64,000 bases of DNA from the NCBI RefSeq assembly GCF_030731085.1, contig NZ_JASNFN010000002.1, positions 248,001 to 312,000 on the forward strand, given 5' to 3'. The translations under genes and the position numbers were made by a program. Shown here piece after piece: positions 8,119-16,477 of this stretch. The notes beneath the pieces are model-generated. The model did no database searches. It saw only the letters and a list, made by a program, of their open reading frames with translations, and was not told where the DNA came from. Numbering within the stretch: the stretch's first letter is position 1; each line of letters starts with the position of its first letter. The stretch is from Blastococcus carthaginiensis (GTDB lineage Bacteria; Actinomycetota; Actinomycetes; Mycobacteriales; Geodermatophilaceae).

Positions 8119-10118
8119 GCGGCCACCTCCACGGCCGGCGACCGGCGCCCCGGCCGCTCCGGCGGGGGTTGCTCCTCCCGCCGGCGTCGCGGCCACCCGG
8201 CCACGAGCGCGCCGGCCGCCATGACGCCGACCGACACCCACAGCCACAGCACCAGGGGGTTCACGGCCAGCCGGACGGTGGCCGTCCCGGCGTCGGCGTC
8301 GATCTCGGTGAGCACCAGGTAGGCGTCCTCGGTGAGGGTGGTCCGCACCGACGGCGTCCCGACGGCCTGGGTCAGGGTGGGGTAGCTGCTGAGCATCGGC
8401 GAGTAGACCCCGGCGTCCGCGCCGTCCTCGCGCAGCCGCAGGTCGGCGACCGCGGAGATGCGCCGCGCGTCGGGCACCATGCGCAGGTCCTCGAGCGTGG
8501 CCGTCCAGCCGCCCACGCGGACCGTCTCCCCGACGGTCAGCTGCTGCGTCGCCGACGTCCCGTAGGTGGAGGACGCCGCCACCGCGACGGCGGCCAGCAC
8601 GAAGCCCAGGTGCACCAGCAGCCCGCCGTACCCCCGCCGGTGCGCGACCAGCGTGCGCCCCAGCGCCGGCGCCCACGGCCCGGGACGCAACGCCCGGGCG
8701 CGCGCGACGTCGAGAGCGACCCGGGTGCCCGTCGCGACGGTCACGAAGACCGCGAGCCCGAAGGTGAGCAGCGCGGAGACCCCCGTCAGACCGGCGAGCC
8801 CGAGCACTCCCACGGTGGCCGCACCCGCCAGCGTGGCGGGCAGCAGCACCCGGCCGAGCCGCCCGACGTGGGCCCGCCCCCACGGCAGCAGCGGCCCGAC
8901 GCCCATGAGCAGGACGACGAGCAGGGCCAGCGGCACGGTCATCCGGTTGAAGTAGGGCGGCCCGACGCTCGTGCGGTCGCCGGTCACCGCCTCGAGCAGG
9001 ATCGGGAAGGTGGTGCCGAGCAGGATGGTGAAGGCCAGCCCCGCCAGCAGCAGGTTGTTGGCCAGGAACGACGTCTCCCGCGACACGGTGGCCAGCAGCG
9101 GATCCTCGTCGCGCAGCCGGTCGGAGCGCCACACGAGGAGCAGCCCGGCGCCCAGGACGAGGGCCAGCAGGAAGGCCAGCAGCACCGGCCCGATCGCCGA
9201 CCGGGTGAAGGCGTGCACGCTCTCGACCACCCCGCTGCGAGTGAGGAACGTCCCGAACACCACGAGCACGAAGGTGGCGATCGCCAGCGTGAGGTTCCAC
9301 AGGCGCAGGGTGGGCCGGCGCCGCTGCACCATGATCGAGTGCAGCAGCGCGGTGGCGGTGAACCACGGCAGCACCGAGACGTTCTCCACCGGGTCCCAGC
9401 CCCAGTAGCCGCCCCAGCCGAGGACCTCGTAGGCCCACCAGCCGCCCATGACGACGCCGACGGTCAGGAACGTCCAGGCCACGAGCGTCCACCCGCGGAC
9501 CGCGGCGACCCACGCGGGGCCGGTGCGGCCGGTGATCAGCGCCGCCACCGCGTAGGCGAACGGGACCGCCATGCCCACGAAGCCGAGGTAGAGCAGCGGC
9601 GGGTGGATGCCCATGAGCGGGTGGTCCTGCAGCAGCGGGTTGGGCCCCGGCCCGTCCGCCGGGACCGGGCTCACGCGGTCGAACGCGTTGCCGGCGAAGA
9701 GCGCCAGCCCGGCGAAGAACGCGCTCAGCGAGGAGAGCACCGCCATGGCCCACGGGTGCAGCGCCCCGGCGCGCGGGTGGACCCGCACCACGGCCAGGAC
9801 GGTGAACCCGGTGAGCACCAGCAACCACAGCAGGAGCGAGCCCTCGAGCGCGGCCCAGAGGCTGATGACCGTGTAGTACGTCGGCACCGCCCGGCCGCCG
9901 TTCTCGGCGACGTACCGGATCGAGAAGTCGTGCTGCACCAGCGCCGTGACCATGGCGGCCACGGCCAGCGCGGCGCCGAACAGCGCCGCCTGCGTCGCGA
10001 GCCGGGCGAACCGCGCTGGGCGGTCGCCGCCGCGCCCGGCGACCGCCCACGCGACGGTGGCCGCCGACGAGCACACCAGGGTGAGGGCCAGCCCGCCCGG
10101 CCCGAGCAGGTACCTCAT
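8115..10118 (-). CDS. ccmF: Heme lyase CcmF
   Basis: 667 residues with about 14-15 transmembrane helices, the expected size for CcmF, which joins heme from holo-CcmE to the CxxCH cysteines of apocytochrome c. The heme-handling WWD motif lies at about 227-242 (GWWAYEVLGWGGYWGWDP) and conserved histidines flank it (for example in LMGIHPPLLYLG and in VHPRAGALHPW). ATG start overlapping the ccmE stop by 4 bp; stop overlapping ccmG by 4 bp. Confidence 0.95.
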   Translation of the reverse strand: MRYLLGPGGLALTLVCSSAATVAWAVAGRGGDRPARFARLATQAALFGAALAVAAMVTALVQHDFSIRYVAENGGRAVPTYYTVISLWAALEGSLLLWLLVLTGFTVLAVVRVHPRAGALHPWAMAVLSSLSAFFAGLALFAGNAFDRVSPVPADGPGPNPLLQDHPLMGIHPPLLYLGFVGMAVPFAYAVAALITGRTGPAWVAAVRGWTLVAWTFLTVGVVMGGWWAYEVLGWGGYWGWDPVENVSVLPWFTATALLHSIMVQRRRPTLRLWNLTLAIATFVLVVFGTFLTRSGVVESVHAFTRSAIGPVLLAFLLALVLGAGLLLVWRSDRLRDEDPLLATVSRETSFLANNLLLAGLAFTILLGTTFPILLEAVTGDRTSVGPPYFNRMTVPLALLVVLLMGVGPLLPWGRAHVGRLGRVLLPATLAGAATVGVLGLAGLTGVSALLTFGLAVFVTVATGTRVALDVARARALRPGPWAPALGRTLVAHRRGYGGLLVHLGFVLAAVAVAASSTYGTSATQQLTVGETVRVGGWTATLEDLRMVPDARRISAVADLRLREDGADAGVYSPMLSSYPTLTQAVGTPSVRTTLTEDAYLVLTEIDADAGTATVRLAVNPLVLWLWVSVGVMAAGALVAGWPRRRREEQPPPERPGRRSPAVEVAA

Positions 10119-10576
10119 CCGCTGTCCTCCGCCGGCCGGCCGGTGCCGTCGGCGGGGGCCCGGTACTCGTTGTCGTGCTTGACCAGCAGGACGTCGGACC
10201 GGAACACGCCGTCCTCCCCGAGGCGGCCCTCGACCACCGCACCCTGCCCCTCCTGGAAGACGCCGCGCGGCTGGCCGGAGTTGACGACCGCGACCTCGGT
10301 GACCCCGTCGGTGAGCTCGAACCGGACCCCCTCACCGGTCCGCTCGACCGAGCCCTGCACCACCAGTCCGCCCAGCCGGACGCGGTCGCCCTGCAGCGAG
10401 GCGTCGGCGAGCAGCTCGGTGGGGGTCCGGTAGTAGACGAGGCTGCCCTGCAGACCGGCGGCGGCGAGGATGCCGACGCCGACGAGCACGACGCCCGCGA
10501 CGGCCAGCAGCCGCAGCGGCAGCCGACGGCGTCCGCGCGGGCGCTCCTGCAGCTCCGGCCCCGGCGTCGGCGTCAC
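10115..10576 (-). CDS. ccmE: Heme chaperone CcmE
   Basis: 153 residues from the GTG at 10576, which overlaps the ccmD stop by 4 bp. One N-terminal TM helix (about 22-42), then a small OB-fold beta barrel and a flexible C-terminus. The covalent heme-binding histidine is His134 in LVKHDNEYRAP, matching the HDxxY type of CcmE rather than the cysteine variant. CcmE receives heme from CcmABCD and hands it to CcmF, whose gene is next. The longer upstream open frame is an antisense/shadow reading and is not used. Confidence 0.93.
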   Translation of the reverse strand: MTPTPGPELQERPRGRRRLPLRLLAVAGVVLVGVGILAAAGLQGSLVYYRTPTELLADASLQGDRVRLGGLVVQGSVERTGEGVRFELTDGVTEVAVVNSGQPRGVFQEGQGAVVEGRLGEDGVFRSDVLLVKHDNEYRAPADGTGRPAEDSG

Positions 10577-10671
10577 CGCCGCCCCCGGCCCGGCCGGGTC
10601 CAGGCCCAGTACCCGGCCCACGTGCCACCGGTCAGCAGGTAGCCCGCGAGGACCCACCCCCACCCGTTCAC
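10573..10671 (-). CDS. ccmD: Small heme exporter protein CcmD
   Basis: A 32-residue protein lying exactly between ccmC and ccmE, where ccmD is found in System I operons. GTG start at 10671 overlaps the ccmC stop by 4 bp, and its stop overlaps the ccmE start by 4 bp. One transmembrane helix (about residues 4-23, WGWVLAGYLLTGGTWAGYW) followed by a basic tail (RPGRGRR), the usual N-out/C-in plan of CcmD, which helps release holo-CcmE from CcmC. Assigned from position, size and topology. Confidence 0.8.
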   Translation of the reverse strand: MNGWGWVLAGYLLTGGTWAGYWAWTRPGRGRR

Positions 10672-11411
10672 GACCGGCTCCGCGGGACGACGACCAGCGG
10701 CCCGGCGGCGACCCCCGCCGGGGCGTCCCCCTCGGCGGGCGGCGCGGCAGCGGTGTCGGCCACGGCGAGCACGCGGAGCCGGCGCCGCACCACCAGCGCC
10801 CCCGCCAGCGTGAAGGCCAGGACGGCGACGCCGAGGGCCGCCGCCATCCGCGGGTCCATGGGCGCGGGGTCCGGCGACAGCACGCTGGCCGGCTGGTGCA
10901 GCGTCCGCCACCACACGACGGAGAAGTGCACGACGGGCACGTTCGCGAAGCCGATGATCCCCACCGCCGCCGCACGGCGGGCGCCCGCGGCGCGGTCGTC
11001 CCCCAGACCGCGGACGCTCAGGTAGCCGAGGTAGACCAGCAGCAGGACGGCCGTGGTGACCAGGCGCGGGTCCCAGACCCACCACACGCCCCAGACCGGC
11101 CGCCCCCACACGCTGCCGAGCGCGATCGCGAGCGCGGTCATGCCGACGCCGAGCTCCGCCGCCGCCTGCGCGACGCGGTCCCACCGCAGATCCCGGCGGA
11201 CGAGGTAGGCGATGCTGGTGACGAGGACGCCGGCGAAGCACAGATAGGCCAGCCACGCGGCCGGCACGTGCACGTACATCAGGCGCTGCGGCTGACCCTG
11301 GACGGCATCGGTCGGCGCGACGGCGACGGCCAGCACGCCCGCGGCGAGCGCGGCGAGCGCGGCCGCCACGGCGAGCAACCGGTCGGCCGACCGGGGCGAT
11401 CGCGTCGTCAT
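10668..11411 (-). CDS. ccmC: Heme handling protein CcmC
   Basis: 247 residues with six transmembrane helices. The WWD heme-binding motif is at about 108-117 (WGVWWVWDPRLV), flanked by the two external histidine ligands in LMYVHVPAAW (His48) and in WWRTLHQP. CcmC loads heme onto CcmE. ATG start at 11411; 4 bases lie between its start and the ccmB stop. The gene order A-B-C-D-E-F matches proteobacterial System I operons. Confidence 0.95.
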   Translation of the reverse strand: MTTRSPRSADRLLAVAAALAALAAGVLAVAVAPTDAVQGQPQRLMYVHVPAAWLAYLCFAGVLVTSIAYLVRRDLRWDRVAQAAAELGVGMTALAIALGSVWGRPVWGVWWVWDPRLVTTAVLLLVYLGYLSVRGLGDDRAAGARRAAAVGIIGFANVPVVHFSVVWWRTLHQPASVLSPDPAPMDPRMAAALGVAVLAFTLAGALVVRRRLRVLAVADTAAAPPAEGDAPAGVAAGPLVVVPRSRS

Positions 11412-11415
11412 GTCC

Positions 11416-12075
11416 TCACTCCTCCAGCAGAACGGGGAAGACCGCCCACGCCGCGACGACCACGGCTGCGGCGTACACGGTCACGAGCACCGCCCAGGGC
11501 AGCACGGGCACGCCCGGGGTCGACAGCTGCGTGCCCGCCAGCAGCGCCGGCAGCCCCGCAGGGAGGAGGAGTGCGGCGAGCAGTCCGCGCCGGCGGCTGC
11601 CGGAGGCCACGAGCACGCCGAAGCCGGTGGTCAGCGCCGCCAGCGCCAGGGTGCCCAGGAGCCCACCGTAGAGGGCCTGCGGCGGGACCGGTACCTCGAA
11701 CAGCACCGCCACGAGGCCGCCCGCGAGCAGCCCGGTGACCAGCAGCGCCGCCCACGCCGCCAGCAGCTTGCCGGCGAACAGGGCCCCCGGCGCGACGAGC
11801 CCGCGCAGCAGGTCCCAGCTGTCCTCGGCGATCTCGGTGCCGGCCACGGTGCGCGCCAGCGGGACGGTGGCGACGAGCAGGGCCAGCCAGACGGTGCCCC
11901 CGGCCGCCGCCGCGAGGTCCTCCGGCGCCGGCCCGAACGCCAGCCCGGCCAGGACGACGAACGCCGCGACGAACGGTGCGGTCGTCACCAGCGCCTCCCG
12001 GCCGGCGCGCTCGACGGCGGCCTCGCGGCGCAGGACCGCCGCCACCTGGGCCGTGCGCGGGACCGGCGCCGTCAC
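11416..12075 (-). CDS. ccmB: Heme exporter membrane protein CcmB
   Basis: 219 residues from the GTG at 12075 (4-bp overlap with ccmA stop). Six hydrophobic segments, the normal plan for the CcmB permease half of the CcmAB ABC complex that powers release of holo-CcmE. The N-terminal part (AVLRREAAVERAGREAL, then TTAPFVAAFV) resembles the conserved CcmB start, and the segment AGTEIAEDSWDLLRGL matches the conserved E-x(5)-L-x-GL loop region. The upstream part of the longer open frame is discarded. Confidence 0.88.
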   Translation of the reverse strand: MTAPVPRTAQVAAVLRREAAVERAGREALVTTAPFVAAFVVLAGLAFGPAPEDLAAAAGGTVWLALLVATVPLARTVAGTEIAEDSWDLLRGLVAPGALFAGKLLAAWAALLVTGLLAGGLVAVLFEVPVPPQALYGGLLGTLALAALTTGFGVLVASGSRRRGLLAALLLPAGLPALLAGTQLSTPGVPVLPWAVLVTVYAAAVVVAAWAVFPVLLEE

Positions 12076-12800
12076 CGCCGGACCACCCGCCCGTCGGCGA
12101 TCGACAGGTGCGCATCCGCCAGCGGGAGCAGCACCCCGGGCTGGTGGGTGGCCACCAGCAGGGCCACGCCGTCGGCGCGCACGGCGTTGAGCACCGCGGC
12201 GAGGTCGTCCAGCGCCCGCTCGTCGAGGGCGGCGGTCGGCTCGTCCAGGCACAGGACGGCGGGCCGGCAGGCGACGGCCGCGGCCAGGGCGGCCCGCACG
12301 CGCTCCCCGGCCGACAACGTGCCCACGGTCCGGTCGGCGAGCGGGTGCAGGCCCAGCGCGGCCATCGCCGCGCCGGCAGCCTGGGCGCGCCCCGCCAGCG
12401 CGGCCGTCCCGGTGACGGCGGCGCGCACCGTCTGCGCCGTCCGCAGCCCCGCTCCGCCCCGCAGGTAGAGCGCCGTCCCCACGCAGGCGCGGGTGCCGGT
12501 GGCCGGCCGGAGCAGGCCTGCGGCCAGCCGCAGCAGGGTCGACTTGCCCGAGCCGTTCGGCCCGGTCACGACGGTCAGCGTGCCGGCGGCGAGGACGAGG
12601 TCCACCGGCGCCCAGACGGGGTGGCCGCCGTGCACCCGGGTGACCCCGGACAGGCGCAGGGCCGCCGCGCCGCCGGGGACCGCGGGCCCCGGGGACGGCG
12701 GGCGGAGCGGGATCGCGCGGGGCCCCGGCACGGCCTCAGCGTAGGGCGGTCGCAGCGCCACCGGGGAGCGGGCCACCCGGCCACCGGCGCGCGCGGTCAC
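12072..12800 (-). CDS. ccmA: Heme exporter ATP-binding protein CcmA
   Basis: 242 residues from the GTG at 12800, which overlaps the stop of the upstream tlpA-like gene by 4 bp. Single ABC ATPase domain: Walker A GPNGSGKST (80-88), signature LSAGERVR, Walker B AVLCLDEPTAALDE and a switch histidine in LLVATHQPG. Slightly longer at the N-terminus (about 45 residues) than typical CcmA, so an internal start is possible. Cytoplasmic ATPase partner of CcmB. Confidence 0.9.
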   Translation of the reverse strand: MTARAGGRVARSPVALRPPYAEAVPGPRAIPLRPPSPGPAVPGGAAALRLSGVTRVHGGHPVWAPVDLVLAAGTLTVVTGPNGSGKSTLLRLAAGLLRPATGTRACVGTALYLRGGAGLRTAQTVRAAVTGTAALAGRAQAAGAAMAALGLHPLADRTVGTLSAGERVRAALAAAVACRPAVLCLDEPTAALDERALDDLAAVLNAVRADGVALLVATHQPGVLLPLADAHLSIADGRVVRR

Positions 12801-13414
12801 CCGGCCTCCAGCAGCGGCTCGACGTGCGCGCGGATCCAGTCCCCGGTGACCACGCCGAGGCGCCGGGCCGCGACCCGGCCGTCGGCGTCCACGATCACCG
12901 TCGCCGGCAACCCGGGGACACCCCAGGCCGCGGTGAGCCGTCCGTCGGGGTCCACCACCGACGACGCCGGGTCCCCGCCGACCTCCGCCAGCAGGGCCCG
13001 CGCCTGCCGTTCGCCGTCCCGGGCGTCGACGCCGACCAGCCGGACCCCCCGGTCGTGCAGCCGGCGCCCCTCCGCCACCAGCGCGGGGAGCTCCTGCCGG
13101 CACGGTGCGCACCAGGCCGCCCAGAAGTTCACCACGACGACGTACCCCCGGAGCTCCGCCAGGTCCAGCTCACCGCCGGCGAGGGTGGGCCCCCGCAGCG
13201 CCGGTGCGGCCGAGCCGACCGCGACCGACGACCCCGCGGGCCGCCCGGCGGCCTTCCCGGACGGGTCGAGGAGGGCGCCGGCCACGAGCACGACCACCGC
13301 CACCGGGAGGGCGGCGAGCAGCGCCCACCGCCACCCGGACGGGCGGCGCGACCTCGGGCGGCGCAGCGTCTCCACCTGCGGCAGGATCCCATGCACGGTC
13401 GGTCCCGGCCGCAC
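12797..13414 (-). CDS. Membrane-anchored thioredoxin-like protein (TlpA/ResA family), first gene of the ccm operon
   Basis: 205 residues from the GTG at 13414; in-frame GTG codons at 13396 and 13375 are other possible starts. An N-terminal TM helix (about 29-48) is followed by an AhpC/TSA-type thioredoxin domain with WCAPC (Cys102, Cys105) and cis-proline in GLPATVIV. It is paralogous to the CcmG-like protein of the same operon. Likely a thiol reductase on the outer face of the membrane for cytochrome c or copper A assembly. Transcription diverges from the ctaC operon across a 92-bp gap. Confidence 0.8.
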   Translation of the reverse strand: MRPGPTVHGILPQVETLRRPRSRRPSGWRWALLAALPVAVVVLVAGALLDPSGKAAGRPAGSSVAVGSAAPALRGPTLAGGELDLAELRGYVVVVNFWAAWCAPCRQELPALVAEGRRLHDRGVRLVGVDARDGERQARALLAEVGGDPASSVVDPDGRLTAAWGVPGLPATVIVDADGRVAARRLGVVTGDWIRAHVEPLLEAG

Positions 13415-13464
13415 GGAGCCCCGTGCTCCCTGCGGGAACTTGTCTGGAGCAACAGTTGGCCCGT

Positions 13465-13475
13465 GACAATTTGTC
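13465..13475. promoter_or_regulatory. Perfect palindrome in the ccm/cta divergent intergenic region
   Basis: GACAA-T-TTGTC reads the same on both strands. A further TTGTC half-site lies at 13440-13444. The palindrome is 32 bp before the ctaC start and sits in the only regulatory space of both respiratory operons. It is more AT-rich than its surroundings. A role as an operator is inference; it does not match the FNR or Rex consensus as I know them. Confidence 0.35.
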
Positions 13476-13506
13476 CCGAGCCGGGCATCCCTCTAGCGTC
13501 CGGGGG

Positions 13507-14520
13507 GTGCGCCGCTCCCCCTCGTCCCGGACCTCCCGGGGCGTGCGCGGCGGTCGCGCGGGCGCCCTCCTCCTGCTCGCGGTGGCGCTGCTGTCCGGCT
13601 GCAGCAGCCCGCAGTCGGCGCTGGATCCCGCCGGCCCCAGCGCCCGGCGCCTCGCCACGCTGTGGTGGGCGCTGTTCGCCGTCTCGGCGGTCGTCTGGCT
13701 GGTCGTCGTCCTCTGCGTCGCCTGGGCCGTGCTGCGGCGCCGCGGGAGCGAGGTGACGCCGCGGGCCGGCGGCACGCGGACCGTCGTGGTGGCGGGCATC
13801 GTGATCCCGACACTGGTGCTCGTCGGGACGTTCGTCGGCACGGTCTCGGTGATGCGCGCGGAGGCCGAACCTCCCACGGAGCCGGCGCTCACCATCGAGG
13901 TGATCGGTCACCTCTGGTGGTGGGAGGTGCGCTACCCCGACTTCGTCACCGCCAACGAGCTCCACATCCCCGTCGGGCGCTCGGTGCAGGTGGAGCTCCG
14001 GACCGCCGACGTCATCCACAGCTTCTGGGTCCCCTCGCTCACCAGCAAGGTCGACCTGATCCCGAACCAGAACAACGAGCTCTGGCTGCACGCCGACGAG
14101 GCCGGCGAGTACCGCGGGCAGTGCGCGGAGTTCTGCGGCGCCCAGCACGCGGGCATGTCCTTCCTCGTCATCGCCGAACCGGCCGACGAGTTCGACGACT
14201 GGCTGGCCGACCAGGCCCGGCCCGCCGAGACGCCGACCGATCCGCTCGCGCTGCGCGGCCGGGAGGTGCTGGAGAGCCAGTCCTGCGCCGCCTGCCACAC
14301 CGTCCGGGGCACCGATGCCGACGGCGACGTCGGCCCCGACCTGACCCACTTCGGCAGCCGGCGCACCCTCGGCGCCGGGGTCGCGCCGAACGAGCCGGGT
14401 TGGCTCGGCGGCTGGATCTCCAACTCGCAGACGATCAAGCCGGGCAACCTCATGCCCCCCCAGCCGCTGGACCCGGTGGACCTCACCGCCCTCATCGCCT
14501 ACCTCGAGACCCTGGAGTGA
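13507..14520 (+). CDS. ctaC: Cytochrome c oxidase subunit II with fused cytochrome c domain (caa3 type)
   Basis: 337 residues from the GTG at 13507; the frame is open upstream but that region is the divergent promoter and antisense of tlpA. Lipoprotein signal with lipobox LLSGC (Cys32), two TM helices (about 53-77 and 92-115), then the cupredoxin domain with all copper A ligands: His171 (VIHSFW), Cys206, Glu208, Cys210, His214, Met217 in CAEFCGAQHAGM. The C-terminus adds a class I cytochrome c domain with CAACH (260-264) and axial Met316 (NLMPP). This makes a caa3-type terminal oxidase subunit that takes electrons through its own heme c. Confidence 0.95.
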   Translation: MRRSPSSRTSRGVRGGRAGALLLLAVALLSGCSSPQSALDPAGPSARRLATLWWALFAVSAVVWLVVVLCVAWAVLRRRGSEVTPRAGGTRTVVVAGIVIPTLVLVGTFVGTVSVMRAEAEPPTEPALTIEVIGHLWWWEVRYPDFVTANELHIPVGRSVQVELRTADVIHSFWVPSLTSKVDLIPNQNNELWLHADEAGEYRGQCAEFCGAQHAGMSFLVIAEPADEFDDWLADQARPAETPTDPLALRGREVLESQSCAACHTVRGTDADGDVGPDLTHFGSRRTLGAGVAPNEPGWLGGWISNSQTIKPGNLMPPQPLDPVDLTALIAYLETLE

Positions 14521-14524
14521 CGCG

Positions 14525-16477
14525 GTGACGACCGTCGAGCAGCGGAAGGCTGCGGACGAGGCCGTCGAGGAGCGGCTGGAGCCGGTCTGGGAGGAGAGCG
14601 GCGGCATCCGCGGCTGGTTCACCACCGTGGACCACAAGAAGATCGGCCGGCGGTACATGGTGACCGCCGCGTTCTTCTTCGTCGCCGCCGGGCTCGAGGC
14701 GACGGTCATGCGGAGCCAGCTCGCCGGTGCCCAGCTGGACGTGGTGAGCCCCGAGCTCTACAACCAGCTCTTCACCTTGCACGGCGTCACGATGATTTTC
14801 TTCTTCGCGACGCCGATGCTCTTCGGCTTCGGGAACTACCTGATGCCGCTGATGCTCGGCGCGCGGGACATGGCCTTCCCCCGGCTGAACGCCTTCGGGT
14901 ACTGGGTGTTCGCCGCCGCCGGCCTGCTCATGACCGGGAGCCTGCTGTTCGGCGCGGCGCCCAACGGGGGCTGGTTCGCCTACGTGCCGCTCAACGAGGA
15001 GCAGTACCTCCCGGGCGTCGGCATGGACGTCTACTGCCTCGGACTGCTCCTGCTGGGCATCTCCACGACCGCCGGGGCGATCAACTTCATCGTCACCGCG
15101 CTGACGATGCGGGCGCCCGGGATGTCGCTCAACCGCGTGCCGCTGTTCGTGTGGGCGGTCGTCGTCCAGTCGTTCATGATCGTGTTCGCGCTGCCGCCGC
15201 TGAACGTCGCCAACCTGTTCCTGTTCCTGGACCGTCGGTACGGCTTCCACTTCTTCGACCCGGCCGAGGGCGGCGACCCGATCCTCTGGCAGCACTTGTT
15301 CTGGCTGTTCGGGCACCCGGACGTCTACATCATCGTGCTGCCGGCGCTCGGCATCGTCTCGGCGATCGTGCCGACGTTCTCCCGCCGGCCGGTCGCGGCC
15401 TACCCGCTGGTCGTGCTGGCCACCGCGGCGATCGGCATCATCAGCTTCGGGGTCTGGGTGCACCACATGTTCGCCACCGGCCTGCCGCAGCTGTCCCTGT
15501 CCTTCTTCAGCGCGGCCAGCCTGATCGTGACGGTGCCGTCGGGCATCCAGATCTTCGCGTGGCTCGTCACCATCATGCTCGGCCGGCTGGTGGTCCGGAC
15601 GCCGATGCTGTGGGTGCTCGGCTTCCTCGTCGTCTTCGTCGCCGGAGGCGTCACGGGCGTGATGTTCGCCGTCGTGCCCTTCGACCAGCAGACGCACGAC
15701 TCCTACTTCGTCGTGGCGCACTTCCACTACGTGCTCTTCGGCGGCGCGGTCTTCCCGATCATCGCCGGCATCTACTACTGGTTCGGCAAGTTCACCGGCC
15801 GCATGCTCAGCGAACGGCTGGGCCGGTGGAGCTTCTGGGTGGTGTTCGCCGGCTTCAACGTCACGTTCTTCCCCATGCACGTGCTCGGCCTGCTGGGGAT
15901 GCCGCGGCGGATCTACACCTACGAGCCGGAGCTCGGCTGGGCGGGCTGGAACCTCGTCGAGACCATCGGCGCCTACGTCCTCCTGGTCGGCCTGAGCCTC
16001 ACCCTCTACAACATCGTGCGGGCGCTGCGCCGCGGGCCGGCCGCACCGGACAACCCGTGGGGCGGGGAGACGCTGGAGTGGGCCACCACCTCGCCGCCCA
16101 AGGAGTACAACTTCCCGGTCGTGCCCACCGTGCACAGCCTGCACCCCATGTGGGACGAGAAGTCGCTGGCCTCCATGGCGCGGGACCGCGACGACGAGGA
16201 GCGCACGCTCACCGACGGCAAGCAGGCCCTGCGCACCAGCGATCTCGACGGCGTCCCGGAGCACCCCGTCGCACTCCCCGAGGAGTCGGTGCTCCCGCTC
16301 GTCGTAGCCCTCGGGCTCGCCGCGCCGACGTTCGCGCTGGTCCTCGGCGCTCCGCTCGTCGCCGCCGTGTCCGCGCTGCTGCTGCCCGCCGGGCTGTTCG
16401 TGTGGCACTGGCCGCGGGCCGCCCGCCAGGAGGCGGCGCGGTCGCGGGACGCCGCGCCGGCGGGGGCGGACGCGTGA
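14525..16477 (+). CDS. ctaD: Cytochrome c oxidase subunit I, variant proton channels
   Basis: 650 residues, 12 core TM helices plus one or two extra C-terminal helices (about 588-630). Heme and copper ligands are all present: His86 (TLHGVTM), His264, His313/His314 (VWVHHMF), His399 and His401 (VAHFHYV). Tyr268 of the His-Tyr cross-link is in GHPDVYII. Two proton-path positions differ from standard A1 oxidases: the GHPEV glutamate is Asp266, and the K-channel lysine of PxGIKxF is Gln342 in VPSGIQIFAW. D-channel aspartate in ARDMAFPRLN is kept. Starts 4 bp after ctaC; its stop overlaps ctaE. Confidence 0.95.
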   Translation: MTTVEQRKAADEAVEERLEPVWEESGGIRGWFTTVDHKKIGRRYMVTAAFFFVAAGLEATVMRSQLAGAQLDVVSPELYNQLFTLHGVTMIFFFATPMLFGFGNYLMPLMLGARDMAFPRLNAFGYWVFAAAGLLMTGSLLFGAAPNGGWFAYVPLNEEQYLPGVGMDVYCLGLLLLGISTTAGAINFIVTALTMRAPGMSLNRVPLFVWAVVVQSFMIVFALPPLNVANLFLFLDRRYGFHFFDPAEGGDPILWQHLFWLFGHPDVYIIVLPALGIVSAIVPTFSRRPVAAYPLVVLATAAIGIISFGVWVHHMFATGLPQLSLSFFSAASLIVTVPSGIQIFAWLVTIMLGRLVVRTPMLWVLGFLVVFVAGGVTGVMFAVVPFDQQTHDSYFVVAHFHYVLFGGAVFPIIAGIYYWFGKFTGRMLSERLGRWSFWVVFAGFNVTFFPMHVLGLLGMPRRIYTYEPELGWAGWNLVETIGAYVLLVGLSLTLYNIVRALRRGPAAPDNPWGGETLEWATTSPPKEYNFPVVPTVHSLHPMWDEKSLASMARDRDDEERTLTDGKQALRTSDLDGVPEHPVALPEESVLPLVVALGLAAPTFALVLGAPLVAAVSALLLPAGLFVWHWPRAARQEAARSRDAAPAGADA

